Source: CAZOIA01 sp964579675
GTDB lineage: Bacteria; Planctomycetota; Phycisphaerae; UBA1845; PWPN01
Assembly (NCBI GenBank): GCA_964579675.1
Contig: CAZOIA010000082.1
Coordinates: forward strand, 1 to 23,402
Length of the DNA: 23,402 bases
Direction: 5' to 3'
Shown here: positions 1 to 8,060 of the stretch, piece after piece
Layout of the letters: every line of letters begins with the position of its first letter
Numbering within the stretch: the stretch's first letter is position 1
Translations under genes and position numbers: made by a program
The notes under the pieces: generated by a model
Database searches by the model: none
The model's input: the letters and a program-made list of their open reading frames with translations, nothing else
What the model was told of the DNA's origin: nothing

Positions 1-328
1 CGCGCTGCGGAGAGGGGTCCGCTTCCTTACGGTCGCGGTTCGGAAACACCTGGGGCGCGGCGCTTTCCGACGAGCCGCCCAAAGCGTCATGGGCCAGTTC
101 GTTGCCCTGGAGCCCGTTGCCGGCTTGTCCGATGATATGGATCAGGCTATGATTGCCCACCGTGCCAGGTGGAGGTTGTCTGGGGGGCGCGCCCAGGCGG
201 CTGAGGAGGCGACAGGCTGGGGCTCGGAGTGAGTGGAAGTGCAGTGTGGACATCATCAAGCGGCGGGGCCGTCCCGGACGGCGGGAACGACACCTCGGTC
301 TCATTCCGGCCGGTGGGCGGGAGGAGCC
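1..328. other. Intergenic leader with one arm of an 89-bp inverted repeat
   Basis: No convincing gene lies here; the short open frames are GC-driven. Bases 3-91 are one arm of a long inverted repeat whose partner is at 1357-1445. Bases 311-328 supply the GGGAGGAG ribosome-binding site of the hydrolase gene that starts at 329. Confidence 0.6.
3..91 (+). repeat. Inverted repeat, left copy (89 bp)
   Basis: The reverse complement of this stretch matches 1357-1445 along its whole length with scattered mismatches, and both copies are 89 bp. Shared blocks include GGTCCGCTTCCTTACGG and CGGTTCGGAAACACCTGG. The copies flank the alpha/beta hydrolase gene in opposite orientation. The core CCGTAAGGAAGCGG looks like a dispersed intergenic repeat and occurs again near 1449-1464. 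Confidence 0.8.
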
Positions 329-1162
329 ATGTTAGTCACAGCGCTGCTGGCGGGCGGGTGCAGCGACCTTTCCGGGTACCGCGCCTCCGAGCGGCTCGCA
401 CAGGGATACACGATCGTCCTGCCGGGCATCGAAGGTAGAAGCTGGATCAATACCAGCCTCGTGAAAGGTCTCGCCGATGGCGGGGTTCCGACGGCGATTG
501 AGGTGTATGACTGGACGGCGGCCGGCTGGCTGTCGGTACCGGTCAATCTGCGTGGGCAAGAGCGCAACCGACGCCAGGGCCGCAAGATCGCGCGAAGGAT
601 CATGGAATATCAGGACAAGTACCCCGGCAAGCCGGTGCACCTGATCGGGCACTCCGGCGGCGGCGGGGTGGCAGTTTATGCACTGGAGGCTCTGCCCGCG
701 AACCGGCAGATCACCGCAGCGATCCTGCTGGGTCCGGCCCTCGCTCCGGACTACGACCTGTGCCGTGCCCTGAAGCGCACCCGACTGGGGATCTGGAACT
801 ACTATTCGCCTTACGATGTCGGGTTCCTCCGGGCGGGCACGACGGTGATGGGGACCGTTGACGGGCGGCACACGAGCGCGGCCGGTGCGGTCTCGTTCGC
901 CCAGCCCTGGGGGCTGGACGAAGAGGATCGGCGGCTCTACGGGTCCAAGCTGCATCAGCAGGGCTATACGCCCAAAATGGCCGACAGCGGCCACCGGGGC
1001 CGGCACACCCATTGGGCCAAGCGGTCGTTCGTCGCCGAATGGCTCGCCCCGGTCCTGCTCTCGCATTTGCAGGACCAGGCCCACTACGCCGCCGACATGG
1101 GAGACCATGCCGACACTGACCCCGCTCTTGGCGCTGACGCCTATGACACACCTGCGAAATAG
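329..1162 (+). CDS. alpha/beta hydrolase-fold protein, probable lipoprotein or secreted
   Basis: 277 aa. ATG 329 was chosen because GGGAGGAG lies a few bases upstream; the frame is open further upstream, but that part reads like non-coding sequence. The N terminus is short and hydrophobic and runs into an LLAGGC segment that resembles a lipobox (Cys about 11) but has Ala at -3, so lipidation is uncertain. Residues 107-112 read GHSGGG, a serine-hydrolase nucleophile elbow with Ser109, preceded by a V-H-L-I beta strand. The Asp and His partners are not certain; a His-rich segment (GHRGRHTHW) near residue 245 may carry the His. Substrate unknown; a lipase or esterase role is inferred from the fold. 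It stands alone between the two arms of an inverted repeat and is convergent with the AAA ATPase gene. Confidence 0.75.
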   Translation: MLVTALLAGGCSDLSGYRASERLAQGYTIVLPGIEGRSWINTSLVKGLADGGVPTAIEVYDWTAAGWLSVPVNLRGQERNRRQGRKIARRIMEYQDKYPGKPVHLIGHSGGGGVAVYALEALPANRQITAAILLGPALAPDYDLCRALKRTRLGIWNYYSPYDVGFLRAGTTVMGTVDGRHTSAAGAVSFAQPWGLDEEDRRLYGSKLHQQGYTPKMADSGHRGRHTHWAKRSFVAEWLAPVLLSHLQDQAHYAADMGDHADTDPALGADAYDTPAK

Positions 1163-1310
1163 CGCCCCGAATCCTGCCTGCACTCTGCTGACGCCCTGAC
1201 GCGGCACCCGCGACTTGTAGTAGCGAGCTGCACCGGCAGTGAACCTGACGGGCCTTACGCGATCAGGGCCGGTTCCGATACGGTCAGAGCCGCTTCCAGC
1301 GCGATCAGAG

Positions 1311-1329
1311 CCGGCCTCTGTGAGGCCGG
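1311..1329. terminator. Perfect 8-bp hairpin between convergent genes
   Basis: CCGGCCTC, loop TGT, GAGGCCGG. There is no U tract on either strand, so this is only a possible factor-dependent or bidirectional terminator. A repeat-associated hairpin is equally possible. Confidence 0.35.
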
Positions 1330-1356
1330 TGTTTCCTCGGATGGGGAAACCGGGTG

Positions 1357-1445
1357 CATGACACTTTGGGCGGCTTGTTGGAAGGCGCCGCCCCCAGGTG
1401 TTTCCGAACCGCGCCCGTAAGGAAGCGGACCCCCTCTCCGTAGCG
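1357..1445 (-). repeat. Inverted repeat, right copy (89 bp)
   Basis: Inverse partner of 3-91 with the same length. It contains CCAGGTGTTTCCGAACCGCG followed by the CCGTAAGGAAGCGG core. No transposase lies between the copies. Confidence 0.8.
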
Positions 1446-1693
1446 AGCCCGTAAGGAAGCGGCCCTGGCGCATCCGCAGATACTCCCCTCCCTGACGGTC
1501 GGGGTTCGGAAAAGCGAGGTGCGGTCCCCTTCTCCGCCCGAAGGTCCCCGCCGGAACTGTCACGCACCCGGGGAAACCTCGCGCCCACGAAGGACCACCG
1601 GGTTCACAGAACCCGGCTCGGAGCTGTTACTCCCGCCAGATACGTACGAACCTGTGATTCAGCAACTCAGCGGCGGCGGTTCCGCCGGGCGGA

Positions 1694-3196
1694 TCAGTCT
1701 GCCGGTACGCAACGACCCCGGGCCCAGGTGCGGAGGGCCTCGACCCTCTCGGCCATGGTGACTGACAGCGGCGGCGAATCCTCGAGGGCTTTGACGATGT
1801 GGTCAGTGGTGAGCCCGGCGCTGGCGGCGAACGCGTCGTGGAGAGCGGAGACGACGGCCTGCTCGATCTCGGCCCCGCTGTAGCCTTCGGCTGCCTGGGC
1901 CAGGCGGTCGAGGTCGAAGCTCTCGGGATCGCGCCCCCGTTTCCTGAGATGGATGGCAAGGATCTTCTTCCGCGTCGGCTTGCCCGGCAAATCGACGAAG
2001 AAGATCTCGTCGAACCGTCCCTTGCGAAGCAGCTCGGGCGGCAGGGCTTCGATGTCGTTGGCGGTGGCGACGAGGAAGACCGGTGCCTCGTGCTCCTGCA
2101 TCCAGGTCAGCAGTGAGCCGAACATGCGCTGGGACAGCCCTCCGTCGGTGCTCCGGCTGGCGGCGGAGGCGAACGCCTTCTCGATCTCGTCGATCCACAG
2201 GATGATCGGGGCCATCATCTCCGCTTGCTGGAGCGCATCTCGAAGCCGGCGTTCCGATTCGCCGACGTAGCGGTCGTACAAGGCTCCGACGTCCATTCGC
2301 AGGAGCGGCCGATGCCAGGCCGTCGCGATCGCCTTGGCACACAGGCTCTTTCCCGCCCCCTGGACGCCGAGCATGAGCACGCCCCGCGGGGCGCCCAGGC
2401 CGAACCGGGCCGCCTCAGCCGACATGGCATCTCGCCGCTGCTTGAGCCAGTTTTTCAGCCGGCGCAAGCCGCCGATCTCGCTCAGGTCAACGGGGGCCTC
2501 GACATACTCGAGCAGCCCGCCGGCGTGGAGGGCCCGCCGCTTGCCGGCCAGGACCGTGTTGATGTCACTGGCGTCGAAGCGCCGATCCTCGATCACCGCC
2601 TCGATGATGATCTGTTCCGCCTGTCGCCTGGTCAGGCCCCGCAGGTTCCGAATGATCGTCCGCAGCCCCTTGCGGGAAATATCCACCTCGATCCGCTGCT
2701 CACGGTGCATGCGACGAAGCGTGTCGCGAATGATGAGTTCCAGCTCGTTCTCGTCGGGGAGCGATATTTCAAAGCGTGTGGCCTCGGCCGCCACCACCGC
2801 GGGCAGCTCGTCGCGATGATCAATCATAACCAGGTGGCTGGAGAGCTGGCGGAATCGATGGATCAGGTCGCGAAGAAGCCGGAGCGTCCGCGTGTCGCGG
2901 AGGTGACCGGCAAGATCGAGCGTCACGCACACCGACCGCTCCGAAAGGCAGGAGAGGTGGTACAGGGCGGCGGCCGGATGCTCGGTCTCGGGCACCGGTT
3001 TGGCGTCGGCGACCAGCCCGTCACGCACGCCGCCAACCACCGACCACAGCCACATCCCCGGCCCGGAAAGATCGCGCCCCAGTTGGAACACCGTATCCCG
3101 GACCAGGGCCAGGGCGTAATCCTCCTCGTGGGTCACGATCGAGATACACGTATGACCGGCACGGATCAGATGTTCGAGTCGTTGTTGATCAGTCAT
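1694..3196 (-). CDS. AAA+ ATPase, Ycf46-like
   Basis: 500 aa, the usual size of the Ycf46 family of cyanobacterial and plastid AAA proteins. ATG 3196 has a strong GGAGGTGAT ribosome-binding site. The N-terminal ~235 residues form the family-type domain that precedes the AAA module. Residues 277-284 are the Walker A motif GVQGAGKS, 331-340 the Walker B motif IILWIDEIEK, 377-380 (ATAN) sensor 1, and the Arg of KGRFDE (about 394) the likely arginine finger. A lid domain with YSGAEIEQAV follows. The protein should hydrolyse ATP to remodel a partner; Ycf46 has been linked to inorganic-carbon use in cyanobacteria, but no substrate can be inferred here. It is the last gene of the minus-strand block, 28 bp after the phospholipid synthase gene, with probable co-transcription. 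Confidence 0.88.
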   Translation of the reverse strand: MTDQQRLEHLIRAGHTCISIVTHEEDYALALVRDTVFQLGRDLSGPGMWLWSVVGGVRDGLVADAKPVPETEHPAAALYHLSCLSERSVCVTLDLAGHLRDTRTLRLLRDLIHRFRQLSSHLVMIDHRDELPAVVAAEATRFEISLPDENELELIIRDTLRRMHREQRIEVDISRKGLRTIIRNLRGLTRRQAEQIIIEAVIEDRRFDASDINTVLAGKRRALHAGGLLEYVEAPVDLSEIGGLRRLKNWLKQRRDAMSAEAARFGLGAPRGVLMLGVQGAGKSLCAKAIATAWHRPLLRMDVGALYDRYVGESERRLRDALQQAEMMAPIILWIDEIEKAFASAASRSTDGGLSQRMFGSLLTWMQEHEAPVFLVATANDIEALPPELLRKGRFDEIFFVDLPGKPTRKKILAIHLRKRGRDPESFDLDRLAQAAEGYSGAEIEQAVVSALHDAFAASAGLTTDHIVKALEDSPPLSVTMAERVEALRTWARGRCVPAD

Positions 3197-3224
3197 GTTC
3201 GATCACCTCCGCCCCCCAGTGCGT

Positions 3225-3845
3225 CTAGGATTCACGATCCGCCGCAGCGCCGGTGCGGGCCTCGTGCCTGCTGATAAAGTCCATCCCGATCCGGAAGTAG
3301 TGTACCACCGTGACCATGGCCAACAGGGAAGCGGCCCACCACAGCACGGCCGGCAGTCGCGACAGTCGCCTGGGCAGGTCCGGCGAGAACAGGATCGCGA
3401 TCACCATCAGCAACTGAAACATCGTGCACCACTTGCCGCAGCGTCGCGGGTCAATGTACACCTGCGAGGTGATGAAGTAGACGACGCAGAAACCGACGAC
3501 CACCACGAGATCCTTCCAGATTGCGATGACGGCCACGGCCGCCGGCAGGAGCATGTCGGTGACGTGCGTCCCCTCGTGTGCCAGCAGCACGACTGAGCAG
3601 AGGACCAGGAGCTTGTCCGCCAAGGGATCGAGGAACCGCCCGACCGCAGACTCCTGGTCCAGCCGGCGGGCGAGGTAGCCGTCGAGCGCGTCGCTGGCGG
3701 CCATCAGGGCGAAGACCACAATGGCCGCCTGACGCGCATACTCGCCCCATGCCGGGTCCTGCAAGTGCAACAACGCCACCACAAACGGGCCGATCAACAG
3801 AATCCGCGTGATGGTGATCCGATTGGGCCAGGAGATCTTGTACAT
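3225..3845 (-). CDS. pgsA: CDP-alcohol phosphatidyltransferase, PgsA-type
   Basis: 206 aa integral membrane protein. It carries the complete family signature D52-x2-D-G-x2-A-R-x8-G-x3-D-x3-D77, which binds the metal ions and CDP-diacylglycerol. Hydrophobic segments near residues 15-29, 40-51, 78-90, 98-125, 140-152 and 165-185 fit the usual six-helix fold. The N terminus (WPNRITITRI) is typical of phosphatidylglycerophosphate synthases, which convert CDP-diacylglycerol and glycerol-3-phosphate to phosphatidylglycerophosphate; another CDP-alcohol acceptor cannot be excluded. The only sensible start is ATG 3845, yet the bases before it are heptamer repeats with no recognisable Shine-Dalgarno sequence. 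It lies between the flavoprotein gene (45 bp) and the AAA ATPase gene (28 bp). Confidence 0.88.
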   Translation of the reverse strand: MYKISWPNRITITRILLIGPFVVALLHLQDPAWGEYARQAAIVVFALMAASDALDGYLARRLDQESAVGRFLDPLADKLLVLCSVVLLAHEGTHVTDMLLPAAVAVIAIWKDLVVVVGFCVVYFITSQVYIDPRRCGKWCTMFQLLMVIAILFSPDLPRRLSRLPAVLWWAASLLAMVTVVHYFRIGMDFISRHEARTGAAADRES

Positions 3846-3896
3846 GGTTCAGCTATCTGTCATCAGCTATCAGCTATCCGTTCTTAGCCGTCAGCA
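3846..3896 (-). repeat. Heptamer short tandem repeats (CAGCTAT type)
   Basis: On the plus strand the stretch reads as degenerate 7-base steps based on CAGCTAT, with three clear units (3848-3854, 3862-3868, 3869-3875). It fills the gap between the flavoprotein gene's stop and the pgsA start, where a ribosome-binding site would be expected. It resembles the short tandemly repeated repetitive heptamers known from cyanobacteria. Confidence 0.7.
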
Positions 3897-5372
3897 GTTG
3901 GCTCGCTTGAGTTCGCGCAGTTGGGCCCCAATCTCAGACGCCTTGTATGCTTCGTCCAGGGGGAAGCAGCCGCTGATCAAGCCCTTTCGCGGCCCGGTGG
4001 TGCAGTCGCTGAAGGTCCGGCAGATGCGTTTGGAATCGAGCTGACCGCGCTGGAGGGAATCGATCGGCATCTGGGGATAGCTCAGCACCATTCGCCCGAT
4101 GCCTACAAGGTCCACCCATCCGGCTCGCACGACGGCCTGGGCGACCCGCGGCAGGAACTCCTGCAGGTAGCTGTAGCCCGTGCCGACCATGACCATTTGC
4201 GGGAAGTGTTCCTTCAGTTGGCGAACCACGTCGATCTGCCGGGCCACGCCGACCAGCGGGTCCTCCGGGGGCTGGTAACCGTCCGAAGGCGGGTAGTACG
4301 CTGGCCTTTGAATGTGCGGGTTGTAGTAGGGGCTGCCGCAACTCAGGTTAACCAAGGCCACGCCGAGCGAGGCGAGCATCTCCAGGAACCGGATCGGCTC
4401 ATCGAGGTCGAAGGCGACCGGGTTGTCGAGGTCGGTGCCGAACCCGTACTTGTAAGGCAACAGGTGCTCAAACCGCGCGGGCATGCCCGCCCCCTTCTTG
4501 CGACCGACTCTCGTGGTGGGATCGTCCTCAAACGGCACGAAATCAAACGCGCTGAGCCGAACCCCGATGTGCAGGCCCGGCATGGTATCCCGCACCCGCC
4601 CGATGAGCTCGCGAATGAATCGCGTGCGATTCTCGAACCGCCCACCGAACGGCCCGGGCCGCGTGAACCCACTGAGCAGCTCGTGCCCGAGGTAGCCGTG
4701 GCAACACTTCAGATCGACGAACGCAAACCCCGCCCCCGCCGCCAGCCGCGATGCCTCGACGTAATCGTCCATGAGCTTGAGTAGGTCGTCGTCGCTGAGC
4801 ACGACGCGGTCGTCGTCGGGGTCGATGCCGAACCTGGCGTCGAGGATGGGATGGTGATAGGCGATGTGGGGTTCGCCTCGGGCGTTGTCGTTGGGCTTGC
4901 AGAACCGGCCCGAATGGGTCAACTGCAGGCCGATGAGCAGGTCATCCGTGCTGCCGGTCGCTTCCTGGTGAGCCCTGACGAGCAGCTCGCGCAGCGCGGC
5001 GATGTCGCCCTGAGTCTCGGGTTTGAGGCAGAGCTGATTCGGATTGGCCCGCCCGTCGTGCCGGACCGCCACCGCCTCACCGCCCCAGATCAGCTTGGCC
5101 CCGCTGAGCCCGAACCGCTCCCACCGCCGGCGTGTCCAGTCGGACGGTCGGCCGTCCGGGGTCCCGTCCCAACCCTCCATCGGATGGATGCACCAACGGT
5201 TGCCGACCCGCTGGCCGAAGACCTCGATCGGCTCAGCCAGTGGCGAGCCCTGGGCCGCGGTCAGAATCGTTTCATCACAGGGGATCGACCACCCCAGTTC
5301 AGACCACCGGGCCTTGAGTGCATCGGCCGTTTCGTACTGCGTGACCTTGGGGTAGACCGTCAGTTCCGGCAT
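3891..5372 (-). CDS. NADH:flavin oxidoreductase, Old Yellow Enzyme family
   Basis: 493 aa. ATG 5372 was chosen because it overlaps the upstream stop (TAATG), a sign of translational coupling; the open frame extends 105 codons further, but that part is the shadow of the upstream gene. It is an FMN-binding TIM barrel: HPMEGWDG near 63-70, QLTHSGR at 150-156, a central HGYLGHELLS segment matching the family's HGYL motif, then FGGRFENRTRF and a C-terminal GIGRM phosphate-binding loop. A C-terminal tail has three Cys spaced C-x5-C-x10-C. This is not the standard iron-sulfur motif of the 2,4-dienoyl-CoA reductase branch, and that branch's second flavin domain is absent. Substrate unknown; reduction of an activated alkene is the family expectation. 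The C-terminal codons merge into the heptamer repeat. Confidence 0.88.
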   Translation of the reverse strand: MPELTVYPKVTQYETADALKARWSELGWSIPCDETILTAAQGSPLAEPIEVFGQRVGNRWCIHPMEGWDGTPDGRPSDWTRRRWERFGLSGAKLIWGGEAVAVRHDGRANPNQLCLKPETQGDIAALRELLVRAHQEATGSTDDLLIGLQLTHSGRFCKPNDNARGEPHIAYHHPILDARFGIDPDDDRVVLSDDDLLKLMDDYVEASRLAAGAGFAFVDLKCCHGYLGHELLSGFTRPGPFGGRFENRTRFIRELIGRVRDTMPGLHIGVRLSAFDFVPFEDDPTTRVGRKKGAGMPARFEHLLPYKYGFGTDLDNPVAFDLDEPIRFLEMLASLGVALVNLSCGSPYYNPHIQRPAYYPPSDGYQPPEDPLVGVARQIDVVRQLKEHFPQMVMVGTGYSYLQEFLPRVAQAVVRAGWVDLVGIGRMVLSYPQMPIDSLQRGQLDSKRICRTFSDCTTGPRKGLISGCFPLDEAYKASEIGAQLRELKRANC

Positions 5373-6004
5373 TAGCTTTCCCTGGAAGAAGAAGGGGTCT
5401 GATTCCTTTTCTCTTGTTCGACCCGTGCGTCGGGCGCATCGCGAAGGTCGCCCCAGCCGGGCGGCACGTACAGAATCGCCCGGGCCCCGGTGCACCGCAG
5501 GACGATTGCTGCTCCCGGCGGTTTCTCGCCCGAGGGCATCCAACGGACCACCTGCCCGGGAGTAATAATAGCCGAACGCTCGTCGATACGCGCCACCGCC
5601 GACCGCGACTTGAAGTCCACCTTCTCGATCGTGCCGATGGGCCTGAACTCCAGCCGCTTCGGCAGGCAGCGCTCGGCGATCTCCCACCGGGTCACCCGAA
5701 CGCCGTCGGCGACAAGTGGCCGAATGTGTGCACCGGCATAATCGACCTTGACTGTCCTGACCGTCAGCTCGGCCACCGGGCGCGATGAGGAAGCATCTAC
5801 TGGATCCGGGCGGCGCACCACGAGTTTCTCGCCCACCTGAACACCATCGCTCTCACCGGCGGCCAGCAAGCAGTAGTTCCCTTCGACGCGAAAAATGGCT
5901 GCCGAGAGGGGCCCGGGCCCTCGCCACGTCGCCGACCGCGGCAGTAACACGTCTCCCACCAAGGCAAACTCGGGACTGACGCAGTGGGTCAATATCGCGT
6001 AACT
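5372..6004 (-). CDS. C-terminal fragment of a repeated-module secreted protein (5' end in gap)
   Basis: About 210 residues, open at the 5' end into the 10-N gap and therefore partial. A TTG at 5992 could be read as a start but has no ribosome-binding site. The segment just after the gap (SPEFALVGDVLL) parallels the segment just before it (SPETPEVGDVAM), and IFRVEG...GVQVGEKLVVRR repeats the module pattern of the upstream fragment. These are most simply two pieces of one protein, although they are in different frames across a gap of unknown true length. A further beta-rich segment with IGTIEKVDF and ITPGQVVRWMP ends in a charged tail. No enzyme motif was recognised. Its stop overlaps the flavoprotein ATG by one base. 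Confidence 0.6.
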   Translation of the reverse strand, partial: SYAILTHCVSPEFALVGDVLLPRSATWRGPGPLSAAIFRVEGNYCLLAAGESDGVQVGEKLVVRRPDPVDASSSRPVAELTVRTVKVDYAGAHIRPLVADGVRVTRWEIAERCLPKRLEFRPIGTIEKVDFKSRSAVARIDERSAIITPGQVVRWMPSGEKPPGAAIVLRCTGARAILYVPPGWGDLRDAPDARVEQEKRNQTPSSSRES

Positions 6005-6068
6005 NNNNNNNNNNCACCCAAAAAATTTTTCGGCGGGGCGGGGGGGGGGGGGGGGGGGCCCCCCCCCC
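6005..6068. other. Assembly gap (10 N) with artefactual G/C homopolymer
   Basis: 6005-6014 are N. 6015-6068 run from an A/T homopolymer into more than 20 G and then about 10 C. This does not look like native sequence and creates a fake poly-Gly/poly-Pro reading. Protein sequence across this interval should not be trusted. Confidence 0.85.
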
Positions 6069-6069
6069 G

Positions 6070-6921
6070 GGCCCGCACCATGGCCACGTCGCCGACCTCG
6101 GGCGTCTCCGGACTGGCGGCCTGGATCACGCGGGCGTCACTCAGTGGGTCAGATACGGCGACAACCGAGGCGACCCCGACGTACTTACCCCTGCGGTACA
6201 AGTCCACAAGTCGGCCATCTTCGAGTCCGTCCGCAGCCGTTCCGACGATGGTGACGATCGACCCCTCGTCGCCCGGCTCGACTTTCAGCACACTGCTGTT
6301 CAACCGGGCCTGCCGATGGGCGGCGGGTGCCGGCCAGAGTTCGGCCGAGTCGCCCGGCTCAGGCAGCGCGTTGCCCACCAGCGGCCGCAGCGTGGCGAGT
6401 GCTGCATTGCCTTGAAGGATCTCCACGCCTCCACGCGCGATGGGGATGCCGCTGCGGCGCACGAGGATCTGGTCTCCCTGCCTGAGACCCGCCTGTCGGG
6501 CGATGCTGATCCAGGCGGTGCGCCGCCCGGGCGGTACGCGCAGTAGTCGGCCGCGAACCGTAACCCCGGGACCGAGTTGATCGCGAAGCTCCGATAGCGC
6601 CGCTTCGCGCAGCACCGCCGCCGGCTGCCCTGCGGTGATCCGGCCGCCCGAGTCGTCAAGTCGGCCCACGGACTGCGTGGGCGTGACGAAGTAAATGGTT
6701 CCCGTCCCCGCGATGCTGGCATCGTCGAACACCCAGAACTTGTCGTCGAGAGCGACCCCGGCATCCCTGCCGGCCGCCAGGGCGACAATGGCCTGGTCCG
6801 CGGCGCGCTCGAGCACCGTCGTGGCCAGCACCGGGGGCAGAGCCGGACCACGCGCGGCCTGCGCGTTGCCCCCGATGGTTGCCAGGGCAATCAGCACGGT
6901 GGTGATAAGCGAGCGTGGCAC
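6070..6921 (-). CDS. Exported protein of repeated beta-rich modules (3' end in gap)
   Basis: About 284 residues before the sequence becomes unreliable. GTG 6921 was chosen because the product then starts with a classical signal peptide (PRSLITTVLIALATIGG, cleavage near AQA/A) and GGCAGGAG lies about 10 bases upstream; it overlaps the GT9 gene by 31 bp. Three modules of about 70 residues follow, each with a hydrophobic beta strand, a G-L/V-x2-G/D-D turn, a V-x-R/D strand, an A-x-L-R-like strand and a closing P-x2-GD. The fragment at 5372-6004 continues the pattern. The architecture suggests a periplasmic or surface beta-rich protein, possibly helping envelope assembly given the glycosyltransferase next door, but no named family was recognised. 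Confidence 0.7.
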
Positions 6922-8000
6922 GAGGAAGTCACTCCTGCCGACAGCGCTTGCGAGACTTTCGCCGAGATGACCTCCGGCAGCAACTGGTGCATGCAGCGGT
7001 GGCGATGCGGGCACTCGGCGAGACGTTTCAGGTAACAGGGCGAGCACGGCAAGTCGAGCCGGGCGATCGCCTCCGCCCGGCGGTAAGGCCCCGTGCGCTG
7101 GGGGCTGGTCGGCCCGTAGATCGCGACCATCGGCCTGCCCAGCGCGGTCGCCAGGTGCATGGGGCCGGAGTCGTGCATTACTGCAAACGTCGCGCCGGCC
7201 ACCAGGGCGATCACCTCCGCGAGCGTGGTCTTGCCGGTGAGGTTGACGATCCGCCCGCCGGCCGAGGCGGCCACCTGCCGGGCGACCTCGGCTTCCTGGC
7301 TCGTGCCGATGAGCACGATCGGCAAGCCGTGCTCCAGTTGGGCCTGCCGGGCTACTGCCGCAAAGTGGTCCGCCGGCCAGCGTTTGGTCTCCCACCGCGT
7401 ACCCGGGGCAATCAGCAGATAAGGCCGGCCCGGGGCGATCCCCTCACGGGCCAACATCTGCTCGACGACCGCCCGGGCCGACGCCCGCACCGGGAGATCG
7501 AACGTGATCGGTACGTCTGCGAAACCCAGGGGCCGGGCGAACAGATAGTTGCGATCGACGGCGTGCATCTCACGGTCGGGTATCACCACGCGATGCGTGT
7601 AGAAGATCCATGCAAGCTCCCGGGCCGAGGCAAAACCAACCCGCACCGGCGCCCCGCTCGCCAGCGAGAAGAACCCGCTGCGGAATAACCCCTGCAGGTC
7701 AAGCACCAGGTCGAATTGCCTGGCCCGCAGAGCGTGGACAAACTCCAGAAAAGCGGCGGTAACAGGGAGGCTGCGCCCAATCTGCCCGTAACGCTTGCGA
7801 TCGAACGGGATCAGATCGTCCAGGGCGGGATGCCCTTCCAGCAAGCCGGCACAACTCGTCGAGACGAGCCAACTGATCTTCGCGGTGGGGAATTCCCGGC
7901 GCAGCCCGCTCAGCACCGGCAGGGCATGGATCACGTCGCCGAACGAACTCGGCTTGATGATCAGAATCCGCTGGAAATCGCGCCGGCTCAAATCCCGCAA
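6891..8000 (-). CDS. Glycosyltransferase family 9 (heptosyltransferase-like)
   Basis: 369 aa from TTG 8000, which has GGGAG nine bases upstream. An ATG at 8093 is in frame, but the extra 31 residues are encoded by an intergenic tandem repeat, so it was not used. Family hallmarks are the N-terminal RILIIKPSSFGDVIHALPVL segment, DLQGLFRSG, LIAPGTRWETKRWP, and the C-terminal HDSGPMHLATALGRPMVAIYGPTSP, which binds the nucleotide-sugar diphosphate. GT9 enzymes transfer ADP-heptose or related sugars to lipopolysaccharide core; here it implies an outer-membrane glycolipid, but the acceptor is unknown. A Cys/His-rich tail (CSPCYLKRLAECPHRHRCM) before the end is common in the family. It leads the right-to-left block 8000-1694. 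Confidence 0.9.
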   Translation of the reverse strand: MRDLSRRDFQRILIIKPSSFGDVIHALPVLSGLRREFPTAKISWLVSTSCAGLLEGHPALDDLIPFDRKRYGQIGRSLPVTAAFLEFVHALRARQFDLVLDLQGLFRSGFFSLASGAPVRVGFASARELAWIFYTHRVVIPDREMHAVDRNYLFARPLGFADVPITFDLPVRASARAVVEQMLAREGIAPGRPYLLIAPGTRWETKRWPADHFAAVARQAQLEHGLPIVLIGTSQEAEVARQVAASAGGRIVNLTGKTTLAEVIALVAGATFAVMHDSGPMHLATALGRPMVAIYGPTSPQRTGPYRRAEAIARLDLPCSPCYLKRLAECPHRHRCMHQLLPEVISAKVSQALSAGVTSSCHARLSPPC

Positions 8001-8060
8001 TGTGAAGCTCTCCCAGAGTCGGTCAGTGCCCGGTAGGCGGCACCGTTGCCCCGGTTGCGA

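Larger units (their letters stand above)
1163..1693. other. 531-bp intergenic region rich in hairpins and repeats
   Basis: No gene is supported here. From left to right it holds three degenerate units of about 22 bp containing (G)ATCAG(A/G)GCCG (1260-1313), a perfect 8-bp hairpin with loop TGT (1311-1329), a second GTTTCC/GGAAAC hairpin (about 1328-1353), the right copy of the inverted repeat (1357-1445) and a further CCCGTAAGGAAGCGG element. It separates two convergent genes, so the hairpins may act as bidirectional terminators. Confidence 0.6.

Noticed and set aside
332..1588. 418-residue minus-strand open frame
   Set aside because: Antisense to the alpha/beta hydrolase gene and running through repeats; no motif and no ribosome-binding site.
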